A stretch of DNA of 64,000 nt, taken from Symsagittifera roscoffensis (Eukaryota > Xenacoelomorpha > Acoela > Convolutidae). Of this stretch, positions 53,017-64,000 are shown piece after piece; the first letter of the stretch is position 1; each line of letters begins with the position of its first letter. The DNA lies in the NCBI RefSeq assembly GCF_963678635.1, contig NC_087067.1, positions 20,456,596-20,520,595 on the forward strand. Direction: 5' to 3'. A program made the position numbers and the translations under genes. A model generated the notes under the pieces. The model did not search any database and had not been told where the DNA came from. It worked only from the letters and a program-made list of their open reading frames with translations.

Positions 53017-53939
53017 TGTAATATTCGCCCGGAAGATACATATCGACGGAAAACAAAACTAATTCTTAAGACGACTGGCTAACGTCTAAACAGAGCTTTG
53101 CATGCTTTTCACCGTCTCTACAAAGCCAGTACTTTCGGTGGTCTTTTCCAACATCGGGTCGACAAAAACGTTACTGCTTTCGGCTTCGGTCAAAACACTC
53201 AAATTAAGTAGATTACATGCAGAAATAGTGAGCTCATGGCTGGGTCTCAGTATCCCCAGACCACGAGGTCACTCCTAAAAACAGGGCTACTACTATTTAT
53301 TATATTCCTATTGTTTTTGTTCAGTAGATAAGAATCATCATCTCCATCGAAGATGGTTCAACCCTTTCCCCCAACTCCTAGCTTCTCATCCTTATCAAAA
53401 TGAATCTAGATGTTAATTAAATTCAAATCAGGACATGACAAGAAGCTAAAAGTATATATAACAGGCTAAAAGTTTCAGTCCCGAAACCCTTCCGGATTCT
53501 TGAATCCTCTGAATCAAGCTCGCTAATCTTGACTTCCTCTTAATCCGGAAGGCTGTCCTCCACCCTTCACCGTTGTCTGCAACGGCCCTGCAACTATTGT
53601 AGCGACACAATAGTTGCAACTCGGAGTGTTCACTGCTATGTCTGCAATCGGCTATTGTTTTTTCTCACGATTCTCGTAGTTATCGTCCGCGCAACTAATG
53701 TTGTTCTGTTTTTCTTTCTTGTTTTAGCCAAAATGGCCTTTTCTGACGTTTCTCAGAAATATGACGTCATAATTCGAATTTTTGAAATTTTAAAATACCA
53801 GAATTTTCCAGCCCTCACCGTTTGGCCAATCGTTCCAATAACGCTCTTAATTCTTAATAATCACCAATCCGGAAGGCTCGCTGCTAAAAATTCGAATTCT
53901 GCAGAGATTGCATTTTTGACATTCTGGTCGAATGTCACA
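53017..53939 (-). repeat. 5' LTR of giant element, copy 1
   Basis: 923 bp. In element orientation it starts TGTGACATTCG and ends CGAATATTACA, so it has TG...CA ends and an imperfect 11-bp terminal inverted repeat. It aligns along its whole length with 55179-56076 and over its left 405 bp with 25486-25891. It contains a conserved hairpin-like pair, ACCCTTCCGGATTC at 53480 and TAATCCGGAAGG at 53518, and another inverted copy at 53870. Similarity to 55179-56076 stops exactly after GTCACA on the right. Confidence 0.88.
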
Positions 53940-54447
53940 ATTCTGGATAGCTTTCTTTTCTTTTTTCACTTAGTTTTTCGGCCAATCGCTGCATCGTCCG
54001 CGTGGCTGTTGGAGCAGCGCCACCGTTGCATCCAAAAATTAGCGGGCAGAAGCTACTCTGCTCTGCGTTTAAAGTTCTTTGCTGATATTTGGAGTTCTTC
54101 AGCGTTTCGTGGTACTTGTATGCATCCTTCTGCAGTTTTCGCGATGTTTTGGCATGGGGTTGAAAATTTTTGCATCAAAGAAAGCGCGGCTGAATCGTGA
54201 ACCCCAGAGTCCGTTTGCCTTAATGTCAAGTCGTGCCTCATCTTCAGTTGTAGTTGAAATGTTGACAAAGCTTTCGCCTTGCAACGGCTGAAGTTTCGGC
54301 TCAATCTCGACGTCATGGCAAACCTCGTTCATGAGGTTGGCAAATGTGTCTCTGATTTCATTGTGTCTTATGTGTGTGTAACCAACCTTTGCACAGTGAA
54401 GCGCATGTGTCAACTTAAAATCTCTTTCTCTTGTGTTTTGTACCTCA
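53940..54447 (-). pseudogene. Retroelement 'X' fragment, right half
   Basis: Minus-strand pieces read LTHALHCAKVGYTHIRHNEI, RDTFANLMNEVCHDVEIEP and LDIKANGLWGSRFSRAFFDA, then, after a frameshift, SFCPLIFGCNGGAAPTATRT and KRKESYPE at the LTR edge. This is the region just before the fragment at 25226-25485. The D-x-K and FFDAK pattern hints at a PD-(D/E)XK-like nuclease fold; I am unsure of its class. The right edge at 54448 abuts another LTR-like end. Confidence 0.7.
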
Positions 54448-55178
54448 TGTAACATTCGCCCGGAGGTACATATCGACGGAAAGTACAGCTAGATTGTAAA
54501 ACGACTGAATGAATGATATCAAGAGCGCATTAAGGTTATAATGTTCTTGCGAAAGCTTTTTCTTCCAGGATGTGGACGTCGTCGGTCTGAAAATCCTTTC
54601 TGAAGGTCTTCAACAGGTTGGCTGGTTTCTGTCCTTTTCCTTTTCGTTTGGGTAGAGTTTGCACGTGTTCGTAGATTTGCTTGATGGTCGTGTCTCGTCG
54701 TAGTACGTGTCCCAGGTGCTTGCGTCTTCGCTCAGTCACAAATTCTGAAAGAGGTACAGTTCTCGTTACCTCGTACAACACATCATTGGAAATGATTTTC
54801 GGGTAATGAATGTTCAGTACCCTTCTCAGATGTTTTCTGTGAAGAACATCAAGTTTATCGTTCGTGCCCTTGTTAGCATGCCAGGTTGAGCAGTTGTAGG
54901 TTTGTATGGACCGTACATACGTCGTGTATATACTTACCTTGTTACATAACTTCACATACGGATTTTTCCAGAGTTTTTGGTATTTGCTCAGGGCAATGGT
55001 AGCTAGTTGATTGCGTCGTTTGATGTCTGCTGTGTCATCTAAAATAGAGCCAAGTTTTTTGGTGTTGGAGAGGTCTGCTGTTTTGGATAAGATCGTCACT
55101 TCCGTCTTGTCATTGTTGAGTTTAAGGTTGTATTTCTCAAAGGTCTTTTCCGTGACATCAAGTAGTTCTTCTTTGCTG
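54448..55178 (-). pseudogene. Non-LTR RT C-terminal fragment with an LTR-like end
   Basis: The frame 55178-54536 encodes the C-terminus of a LINE reverse transcriptase: KYNLKLNNDKTEVTILSK, KKLGSILDD, IYTTYVRSIQTYNCSTW, VLHRKHLRRVLNI and RRKHLGHVLRRD. At its 3' side, 54448-54510 matches about 60 bp of the left end of the giant element's LTR (TGTAACATTCGCCCGG, ACATATCGACGGAAA). On the right it is cut by the LTR of copy 2. Either the LINE fragment was captured by a relative of the giant element, or an LTR remnant lies beside it. Confidence 0.65.
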
Positions 55179-56076
55179 TGTAACATTCGCCCGGAAGATA
55201 CATATAACTAAGTCCTAAGACGACTGGCTAACGTCTAAACAGAGCTTTATATGCTTTTCACCGTCTGTACCAAGCCAGTACTTTCGGTGGTCTTTTCTAA
55301 CATCGGGTCGACAAAAACGTTACTGCTTTCGGCTTCGGTCAAAACACTCAAATTAACTTAATTACATGCAGAAATAGTGAGCTCATGGCTGGGTCTCAGT
55401 ATCCCCAGACCACGAGGTCACTCCTAAAAACAGAGCTACTACTTATTGAATTATTATTGTTTTTGTTCAGTAGATAAAAATCATCATCTCCATCGAAGAT
55501 GGATCAACCTTTTCCCCCAACTCCTAGCTTCTCATCCTTATCAAAATGAATCCGGTTGTTATTTAAATTCAATTCAGGACATGACAAGAAGCTAACAGGA
55601 TAAAAGTTTCAGTCCCGAAACCCTTCCGGATTCTTGAATCCACTGAATCAAGTATGTTAATCTTGATTTCTCCGTAATCCGGAAGGCTGTCTTCCACCCT
55701 TCACCGTTGTCTGCAACGGCCTTGCAACTATTGTAGCGACACAATAGTTGGAACTCGGAACGTTCTCTGTCAGCTCCGTGATTTGTTGTCGTTTTTTTAT
55801 CACAATTTCCGCACTTCTCGCAACCGCAGCTAATGTTGTTCTGTTGCTTTTCAGCTTTTCTGCCAAAATGGCCGTTTCTGACGTTTCTCAGAAATGTTAT
55901 CTAATCACTTCGAAAATTTAAAATTTAGGAATTTCCGAATCCTTCAACCTTCACGTTTTGTTCAATCGTTCGAATAACGTTCTTAATCCTCCAAAATCAC
56001 TAACTCGGAAGGCTCGCTGCTAAAAATGACTAAACTGCCGAGATTGCATTTTGGCACATTCTGGTCGAATGTCACA
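55179..56076 (-). repeat. 3' LTR of giant element, copy 2
   Basis: 898 bp, homologous to 53017-53939 but more diverged from it than the LTRs of copy 1 are from each other. Starts TGTAACATTCGCCC on the plus strand and ends AATGTCACA, immediately followed by the internal sequence. Keeps the paired ACCCTTCCGGATTC and TAATCCGGAAGG motifs near 55620 and 55675. Confidence 0.87.
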
Positions 56077-56088
56077 TACTCCCCGGAC
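56077..56088 (-). promoter_or_regulatory. Candidate polypurine tract next to the 3' LTR
   Basis: In element orientation the internal sequence ends TGTCCGGGGAGTA directly before the LTR's TGTGAC. GGGGAG is a short purine tract in the right place to prime plus-strand DNA. The flanking GTCCGG recurs inside pol. Confidence 0.55.
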
Positions 56089-56897
56089 AGTCCGGTCAAT
56101 GTCCTCATTGAATCACGCAATATTCGTAAAATAGATACAGTGTCATTGAACAGAATTTACAAAATGCACGAAATTACTTTTATCCACGTCACATCGACTC
56201 ACTGCAGAATATAATTGGCATCATACCACATCACTATATCCTTCAAATTCTTTCATTAATCTGCACATTGAAGATATGACCTAAGATAAAACATATTTTC
56301 TGACTTCCAATGTCAATGTCCCGATTAAAACTTTTTCTCTCAGTTTTAAAAGGTGTTGGTTTGCCGGACAGTCCTGCCAACCAACAAGCTAAAATTATCC
56401 TACTATGCTCCTTCCCTTCGGAAATTTTGCTTGTTATTGTCCTGAATATTAAAACTAAGAAACTCTGTGATTAGAAAGAACAATGAAACAATCTCCCTCT
56501 TCGAGAGATTACCCAAGCCTTCCACGTCACCACAAAGTGATCAGTTCTCCTAGCTGATTAAAAACAGTCTTGTAGGCTGGAATATTTAAATATACTCCTT
56601 CACTCAAGCCTTTCTAAATAAATAGTAAGTGAGTGTATCTAAAGCCACTCGACTAAAATCAAGATGCAAATTTATAAATGCAACAATTTCCAAACTCAAC
56701 TAAATGTTTCAGTTTTCAATTACAACTTGGTTGCTTGGTTTCTCACTTGAGTTTTTTCACACACATAAAACAATTCTGAGTTTTAACTTTTTCTTCATCA
56801 CTCCTTTGTTTTCTTCTTTTTTCGTCGTTTAGAAGTTCTAAAACTTCTAAATTCTTCTAATTTCATCTCCTTTTACATCTTGTTTTTCGGTCATTCG
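56089..56897 (-). other. 3' UTR of giant element, copy 2
   Basis: About 800 bp between ORF4 and the LTR. The part from 56228 on matches 30531-31191. The first 140 bp have no counterpart in copy 1 because the LINE replaced them. No ORF seen. Confidence 0.75.
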
Positions 56898-58984
56898 TCA
56901 ATGCTCCATTTCTTCCTCCTGTGATACTGACTCTGCACTCTCAGTTTCCGTATCTGGCAACACGTCGTTAGCAATCCTGACGCTGCTGGAAGCCGTCCTC
57001 CAACACTTCTGCTCTTCTACCCTCTGTTTACAACAAGGTAGGGGATCCACGTTTCTGCAGAAGCTGTTGTGGAGACACAACGTCACGTTTCTCTCCAAAT
57101 CTTCCTTTAACATCTCTGCCTTCTCCTTTCCACTACGTTCACTCGTCCTGGAAATTCTTTTCAAAGCGGTGGTCACTGCATTCCGATGAGTCACGAGAGC
57201 TCGCTTGAAAGCTGCTGCTCCAATGTCCAGCTGATATTCACTGTACACCCTGCCATGCTTCGACATATGCTTCTTCGCATACTCGTACAACCATGCAGTC
57301 ATGTTAGCTCTGAACCATGGCATCAATCGTTTCCTTGCCCATATCTTCTTCACTTCCATCGGAATGTTTAGAATTTTGCACATAAGTCTATAGATTTAAG
57401 TCTATAAGATGTAAGACAATCTAACTTCCGCAACTGTTCTCTCGTCGGTGCCTCCTGTCTGTTATTTCCTCTCACATGAGCTTTCAGCCATCGTATCGCC
57501 ATCATAACTCCCACTATCACTATTGTTATGGACTGTGATGAATCTGGTAAACCCATGGAGAGCAGCTCTCTAGAGTCCCAGATCAACATCAGATTACTAC
57601 GCTTGGGATACCACCAGGTCTGCAGCAAGCAGTGGCAAGGAAACTCGTCATGTGTCAACATGATGCTCCTCCAATTACGTTTTCCCAAAGCTTCCAGTAA
57701 TGGTTCCACTTCCATCATCACTCGGTGGACTTCATCATTCTCATCTACTGCATTGTAATCTGTGACAGTTGATCCTCTCTGTTTCTGTCTCTCAAAGTCA
57801 CTGAAGTTCCCGCTCACATATCCCATGAACTTCTTTCCTAGTATTGACTCCAATTCTTCCTTGGTTCTCTCTGGAACTGCTGAGAACATCTTACACAGCA
57901 ACTCGTATGACTTCTCGGACATTCTCGCCAGTCTCACACACTTCGGCACTGAGAAGGCTTGATCCACAATCGTTCTTGTACTCTTCACGTCCACAGCTAC
58001 AAAATGTACAGGGTATCTGCTCTTGCACATTGGAACAAATGTTTAACCCACCAAATATCGTGCTCCTGATGGTCTACAATAAGTCTCACTGTGTCTGATG
58101 TTCATTTCCGTCTCGATTGCTTCCCTCCATTTTCCTATGTATTTCTGCTCAGTCTGCAGAACTCCTGGGAATACTTCTACACTGATGGCTGTGACCATCT
58201 CATGTTTCTGTTCTAGATTCAATAGTGACTCTAAAGAACTAAACATGCTGTAGAATCCTAGTGCGGTCACTAGATTCACATCGGTTCCTCCATGGCAATC
58301 TGCTATCAGTTCCGTTTCTGTTCTTGCTTTCATCACTACGTTTCCAAACAATACCGTCAATTGCTTGTGTTGTTTCTCCAGGGTCTTCACACAGTCCAGA
58401 CTTCCACAAACGTGACCCTCCAGTCCACAGACTTCCGCCGGACAGCTACCAGGCTTGACCCAGTCTTCTGGTCCCCAGCCAGGCAACTCCACTTTATCTT
58501 CTCCATTGCTCTTAGAGGCCGTTATCATCACATTATATATGATGTTGAGGTCACGCAGGTTACAGTCTACATTCAGTTCCCTCTGTACGTCTTGCGTCGC
58601 CCGTAATATCGAGTCAGCCTTGGGACTAGGACACCATGATGACCTCATCAATTCCCACACTGCCATCAAGCTCGTTCTCAGTAATTCATCTGAGAATCCC
58701 AACCCAAACTCCACTCTTTTGTCGGATTTTGCTACTGAAGGCGCAGTCACCTCTTCTTCCAAGACCAGTCCCAATTTGGCCTGTGGATTGTTAACGCTCT
58801 TAATCGTTACAATTCTGGACGTCCAGAATCTTAGCAACACCGCCTGCTCATAATCGAAGAAGCAATCGCGTATGTCTTCACTCAGGAAAGGATTGTACGC
58901 TATCCCTATGATCCCGGATACGTAGCTATACGATTTCTTTTTGATCGGTCCACAGTATTCACTGGATTTCGGCAATGCTCCCAT
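56898..58984 (-). pseudogene. Giant-element ORF4, copy 2
   Basis: Nearly the same protein as 31192-33284. Breaks specific to this copy are an in-frame TAA near 58043 within a small mutated patch and an altered, lengthened segment near 57385-57410. A small in-frame loss removes a few residues near 57050. The Cys/His-rich middle and the hydrophobic segment are kept. As in copy 1 it follows the shared TGA at 59015-59017 in the same frame. Confidence 0.75.
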
Positions 58985-59014
58985 AGATTCTTTAGCGAGT
59001 CTCAGCTCCTTGTT

Positions 59015-62000
59015 TCAAAATCTCCTGATTTCATCTATCTTTCTCATGGGTTCTAGTTCCTCGGGTTCTTTCATGTTCACCCTCATCGGTTTACTTTGCT
59101 GCATATCCAGCAGTGCTAGCAAGAATATGGCTTTTGCTAGCTCATCGCCTTCCCTCAACATTTTAACACAGGTGTTTAATGCAGGTACTGAAATCTGCTC
59201 TATCAGGAATCGAATGAAACAGAGAGCGTCTCTCCGCTTCGCACACGCTACTGCTGCTCCCTCTTGGACTATCAGATCCCTCAGGTTCGTCATAAGGAAA
59301 TCCTTCTCTTCTTTCGACCGCTTCCTTTCTTCTGAATCATACTCTTCGCGAGTCAGTCCCATCATGCACCAGGCGAACCTGAGTTGTAACTCTGTCCTTA
59401 CGTAAGGTACTGCCACGATAGCATGTATTCTTGGCGTAGTCCTCATTTCTTCTTCGAAATACCTTAATACTACTGCTTTTCATGGAAGGCTCACCAACTG
59501 CTCCATTGTTTCTGCCTGTATGTCAGACGACGCTAAAGTCCCGTACGCCTTCTGCTTGAAGGTGGTGCCTTGCAACATCGATTCCAGATAACCCTCCATG
59601 GCTTTCCCATCTTCCAGGGCCATTACATACCCTCTAGCCGAGTTTCGGTATTCTAACATCTCCATGTATCCACCGGTGGGTTCATCTATCAACACAGACT
59701 TTGACACTGTTAGTCGGTTATATTCCACTGGTATTAGTTGTCCTGCGACACTTTCCTTTCCGTGATTCATGGGAGATGGCTTGAAGTCTTTCATTGTGCT
59801 CTCTCCACATTGGCTGAGTATTTCCATTTCTAAGGTTGCTCCAGTCAGAGTGCGGTCACTCCTTTTGGATTTATAACCTGTTGACTTTATCCCCGCCATG
59901 AGAATGGGTGGCACCATCGCTATATCAGTTAACATTTTATCTGTGCCAGACAGTTGATAATCACCTTGCCCCAAATCCATGACCTCCTCAACTCGTTTCC
60001 TTTTCGCTGAGTTAATAGATTTCATTGATAATTCTGAATCCACCTTCGTCTTTCCAACTCTCCTCGGCATCACTCTGCTGCCTAACTTCATCTTCATCGC
60101 ATTGATTTTATCAATCACCAATTTGATCGCATCGTCCCTCTCCTGGTTCTCGACAGATACACCACCTCTCCTTTATCGTCCTGCGGTGTCATCTTGATGG
60201 GAGAATTCGCTTCACTTTCATCAGTGGCCGAGTCGATCAACAACTCACTCAGTCTCCCTTCACACTCATCAAGCTTGTCAAGGACTTCTCTCATCAAGGA
60301 TTGGTTGAGACCCGTTTTCAGAATGGACTGGGTCCCATAGCTTTGAACCACGGTCCAGACTTCTTCCATAAACGCCACTCTGTCCAGTTTGCATCCCGTC
60401 CTACTCTCGTGGTCTCGGTGATGTACTTCCCATTCCTCTTCGGGCAGCGTTCCCAAGAAAGGTACTCTGGCTGAGGCCTCTATTCTTCTTCTTCTTAGGT
60501 GATTCCATGAGGATTCTCTGGTCGTTATTTCTTGAATTGCCAGGAGAGCTGCTCTCCGGCAAATTCCGTTTCATTTCGATAAAGGCTGACGGAGGCTCCA
60601 GTGTCGAGATGCCTTCATCCGCTGGCTCAGTCGTTTCCAACGTATCTGCATTGTTCTCAAGATCACTGAAGATATTGAAATCCAGGCTGGATGTTCCTCC
60701 TGTCGATGCCCTGTCGTCTTCCCCACCAGCTTGATCTTGTTGCATGGGTTCTTCGGTTTGACGGCTTCCTCCCTGTCCGTCATCTCCTTCTGACTTATCC
60801 TTGTTCGAGCTCGATGGTCCTTTTTCATCATTGTCGGCTGCTTCCTGGAATCTCGGTATGAGCAATGTACAGGCCGATTTATCTTCCTCTTCTCCATGGA
60901 CCACTTTGATTTCTTCGCAGCCGAAGGGTGCTAGGAAGGTTCTCGTCTGCAGTATTCCTCCCACTTTCATCTCCTGTTTTACGCTAGTCAGGATTAATGA
61001 GGCTTCAGGCAATTCGAGCTAAGCCTAATCCCTTCCACTCCTCGTCAAATCTTCCAGGCTTGGGAGTCGCGGCGTTGCTTATTCGCCTTCTCGTCGCTTG
61101 ATCTGTATATGCAAATTGTGTGTATTGCAACACGGCGGCATTTCTCCCTACAAAGTATGGATCCATCGTTCCCACGAAATTCCCTACTCTCCTTTCGTTG
61201 GTTTCGAATGCTCTCTATCTAGGAGTTTGTACCACGGAGACTGCTCCTAGCAACATCCTCCTTATCAGAGGGAATTCAGGGATTGCCTCCGGCATCTTCT
61301 TGTAATCGCCACAGTCCTTCGTCTCTTCTCTCACTTTGTGATATGCTGCAGTGAGACGAGGCACTCTGGTTATTTCACCATTCGTTTTATCATAGGGTCT
61401 CAGATTCCAAAGCTTTGGAAACACCTCGATGTGTCCTCTTTCTACTTCTCCCATGCCATCACGGAAGTGATTGTCAAAATTGATGACTGTCATCTCTGGC
61501 TCCGATATTTTCACAAATAACAGATCTTCACTCATGAGCTCCCGTAATGTGTGCTGCTCACACCAGTTCAGTGTACTACCGTCCACTGCCGATATGAGGT
61601 TCAGGTGCAGCACCGACCTCCTATATGCTTCCACTTTAACGTCAGGGAACGCAAACGTGACTGCTGGTCCATAGATCACTGTCACGAACTCCGTGACTCC
61701 TCTGATCAGCGCCAAGGGATCGGTTCTCATAGCCAAGCTCAGATCGGTTAACAGCGGCATGCCTCCAACATGTCGTCTAACATCTTCCTCTCTTTCAATC
61801 GTCTCGTCTTCTCCCGTTCCAAAGCGATTTTGTTGCAAGAGATACTGGATAAGAGTGTGTCTCAGGTCCGTGGATTTCTTCATATCCAAGTTCCTCACTC
61901 TCTCTCTCATCTGCTCTGGACAACGTGCCAGTTTAATCAGTCCTCCCAAGTTTCCGTGGGAAATTGCAATCAATGTCAGAAGTCCGTCTAGCCGCAGGTT

Positions 62001-63998
62001 CTGGATTCCATCGGTGAGCAGTATCGCCGGTCCTTTCACGAAACTCTCTGCTCCGAATGTCACGAACAAGGCTATTAGTTCCACTATCGACACTTCCACT
62101 ACTGCTTGGAGGAATTCTTTTATCAAGTAGTGCGAGACTTTCGGGTAAACTTTTGCCAAGAAGGACGCGGTCCATCCGGCTCCCAACCCTTCTAGCATGC
62201 TGTCTGTCCTTTCGAAGCCCTCCTGTCCCTTTACTTCCTGGGGCCAGAAGGTTTCCAGAGTAATCTGACACATTCTGTTCACAAATTCAGCGGTCTTTTC
62301 TCCGGCATTTTCCGCCAGGTTCACCTCATTCAACAAGTAGGCATGTATCTTTGTGATCATCACGGGGCCTTGCTCAAAAGCATCTGCACCCAATGCCGCT
62401 ACTCTAGGGATCAGGTGTAGCCACTGGTTGGCTTCCGGCTTGGTTCTCAGAACCATCGCTTCCAAGTGAGCTCTCGTCTCTAGTGAATTTTTTCTTCTTG
62501 TGTCTTCACCTGCCACTTCCATTGCTCGGAACCATAAGTCGTTGGACATTGCCGCGATCACTCGATGGTCGTCGTCTACTCCCGGTTTCAGTTTGAGTTG
62601 TCGACTGAAATTGGACAGTTCCAACCCCAGCACCTCGTCCAACACTAACATGTGTAGCGCATGGTCCTTGAGTCCTCTCATCGCGTTTGAGATATCTGAC
62701 CATACTGCAGGCAGTTCAGCCTTAAGTGGCCTCAGGTTCTCCATCTCTATCATGCGATTCGGGGCTGATATGATCACATCATATTTTCCTTCCGAAAGTA
62801 AGGCCACAATCGCATACACAAATTTCAGTCCATCCGGGAGATGTGCATATCCCGGAGACAACGCGAATACTACTCTCAGTGTCACTTTAGTGAATGACCC
62901 CTCCTTCGTCGCATCCACCACTTCACCCATCGACTCAAGGATATCCTTTATCGCTGGCCATAGAGCGTTTTCTGCTGTTGTAGGATCTCTGAGTCTGCTC
63001 AGAAAACCACTACTGTGTAGATGGTCATTGATGCCAGCAAACACAATCGTAATTGGGTTCATGTCCGTCTGCCTTTGTACCCCTATAGCCAGAGATATCG
63101 ATTGCAGTAGGTCCAGGTCGACAGCTGCCAACATTATGACGTCCGGCCAAAACAAAGACTTGGAGGTGTACACGAACTCTGAATTCGCTACTACCATAAT
63201 CTTGGCCTTCCTCATTTCTGCTTTGTCATAGGCGGCGAAGATGGTCTCATCTTTCTTTGTCACTTTCAATCCGCCATATCTTTGGGCATCACCATCTTGA
63301 TTCACTAGTTTTGGGTATACTCTTTCCTTCACATGACCAGGGGGTGTCGTCAGCTGCCTGAATATCTTCACGTGTTGTCCAATCGGCGCTTTCGTCGTCA
63401 GGAATCTTCCTGGTCTCTCTTCACGATTCCCCTCATCATGATTCAACCTCACATCCTGCAATGGTCTCGCATTGACTGGTCCCATCGTATTGTTAGAGGG
63501 CAGTCCCTCTAAGTCAGCAAATCTCAAGGCCGTCGTGGAGCTGAAATTTATGTTAGCGGCTATCAACCAGTCTACGCCGGTTATCGAGTACAATCTGCTG
63601 ACGGATAGCGTCGCTCCATTCAGCATCCTCCTCGCATCTTCGATGAAGCTTACCCTCTGGAGATCCAGCTTCATTAGCTCGTCTTTGTATATATGCCAGG
63701 GAGACGGTATGGGTCTTGACCACATCAACGAGCCTCTGCTCGGACGTCTGTCCTCTCGACTGGTACTTGTCGTCTCCGATCTAGTGTCCGATCTAGTGTC
63801 CGATCTAGACGTGCCGGCTGTCTCTCCGATTGGGTTGACAGGTCCTATTCGTCTCCTAGGATGGATGGTCCTCCTCATCGGCGCTTCTCCCAATTGATCT
63901 TGTACGTCTGTCCTCTGACCTGGTTCGCTGGAGCTTTGTTGCCTGTAGTTCGTGACAGCCGGGACCGTACCCAAGCGTGTTTCCAAGCTAGGAGGCAC
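59015..63998 (-). pseudogene. Giant-element ORF3, copy 2 (from about residue 604 on)
   Basis: Covers the ORF3 part after the first SGNH domain, which lies outside the window; the second SGNH-like region is present. Copy-specific lesions: TGA at 59480-59482 where copy 1 has Trp, a one-base loss near 60120, a one-base gain near 60495, a deletion of about 22 bp near 61015, and TAG at 61215-61217. A short tandem duplication (SDTR unit) near 63785 and a 21-bp in-frame difference near 61865 distinguish the copies. Across the two stops that end copy 1's longest frame, this copy is open. Confidence 0.8.
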
Positions 63999-64000
63999 AA

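Larger units (their letters stand above)
25486..53939 (-). mobile_element. Giant Ty3/gypsy-type LTR retrotransposon, copy 1 (decayed)
   Basis: Bounded by LTRs at 53017-53939 (5') and 25486-25891 (3', truncated). Order on the minus strand: LTR, candidate PBS, 2.9-kb leader, gag, protease, RT/RNase H, integrase with macro-like C-terminus, ORF3, ORF4, 3' UTR, LTR. It interrupts retroelement X, whose reading frame continues across it. The flanks share only AAT, whereas integrases of this class usually duplicate 4-6 bp. A LINE of about 4.6 kb sits in the 3' LTR. Subtracting it and adding the about 660 bp it replaced gives roughly 24.5 kb, several times a usual gypsy element. Many single-base stops and frameshifts show it is no longer autonomous. 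Confidence 0.85.
55179..64000 (-). mobile_element. Giant LTR retrotransposon, copy 2 (3' part, runs off the window)
   Basis: Same strand and order as copy 1: 3' LTR, 3' UTR, ORF4, ORF3. Gag and pol would lie beyond 64000. Several stretches over 100 bp are identical to copy 1 (for example around 58821-58980). Its lesions differ from copy 1, showing independent decay. Confidence 0.85.

Noticed and set aside
27700-59482. Alternative genetic code with UGA read as Trp
   Set aside because: TGA stands for Trp in the LINE and in copy 2 of ORF3, but eIF4A ends in TGA at the normal place and the other lesions include TAA, TAG and frameshifts, so simple G-to-A decay is enough.

Overview
This is nuclear DNA of an invertebrate metazoan. 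It has GT-AG introns, tRNA-derived SINEs, several retroelement classes and very AT-rich spacers. I cannot name the phylum. The left 24 kb holds two host genes, both on the minus strand. One is an intronless-CDS eIF4A-type DEAD-box helicase (5468-6760). The other is a delta-type phosphoinositide phospholipase C, whose 16 visible exons (7444-23739) I could join with consistent phases from EF-hands through X, Y and C2 to the stop codon. Its PH-domain exons are not visible. Its introns hold SINE-like repeats, a 141-bp tandem duplication and a decayed LINE.

From about 25.2 kb rightward everything is nested retroelements. A minus-strand retroelement ORF ('X') is cut in two, at 25485 and 53940, and the two halves continue each other. 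Between them lies one giant Ty3/gypsy-type LTR retrotransposon on the minus strand, 25486-53939. Its LTRs of about 0.92 kb start TGTGAC and end in ACA. It has a 2.9-kb leader full of a CCCTCCGGATTG-like motif, then gag, protease, RT/RNase H and a DD35E integrase with a macro-domain-like C-terminus. Beyond pol lie about 9 kb more of same-strand coding sequence: ORF3 (about 2,270 codons with an intact SGNH-hydrolase motif set and a possible second SGNH-like domain) and ORF4 (about 700 codons, unrecognised). A CR1-like LINE (about 25892-30530) sits inside its 3' LTR and replaced about 660 bp. Without the LINE the element would be roughly 24.5 kb.

A second copy of the giant element, same strand, starts with its 3' LTR at 55179-56076 and runs off the right edge, showing ORF4 and most of ORF3. 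Both copies carry different lesions, yet share one in-frame TGA separating ORF3 from ORF4. Between the two copies lie the upstream half of X and a fragment of another non-LTR reverse transcriptase.

The nested LINE also encodes an SGNH esterase, a PHD-finger ORF1 and an EN-RT ORF2. ORF1 and ORF2 are in the same frame, separated only by TGA-CTAG, a known leaky-termination context. The most novel material is the giant element: a macro-like domain fused after integrase, SGNH domain(s) in ORF3, unknown ORF4, the CCGGA motif array, and PPT-like repeats inside pol.
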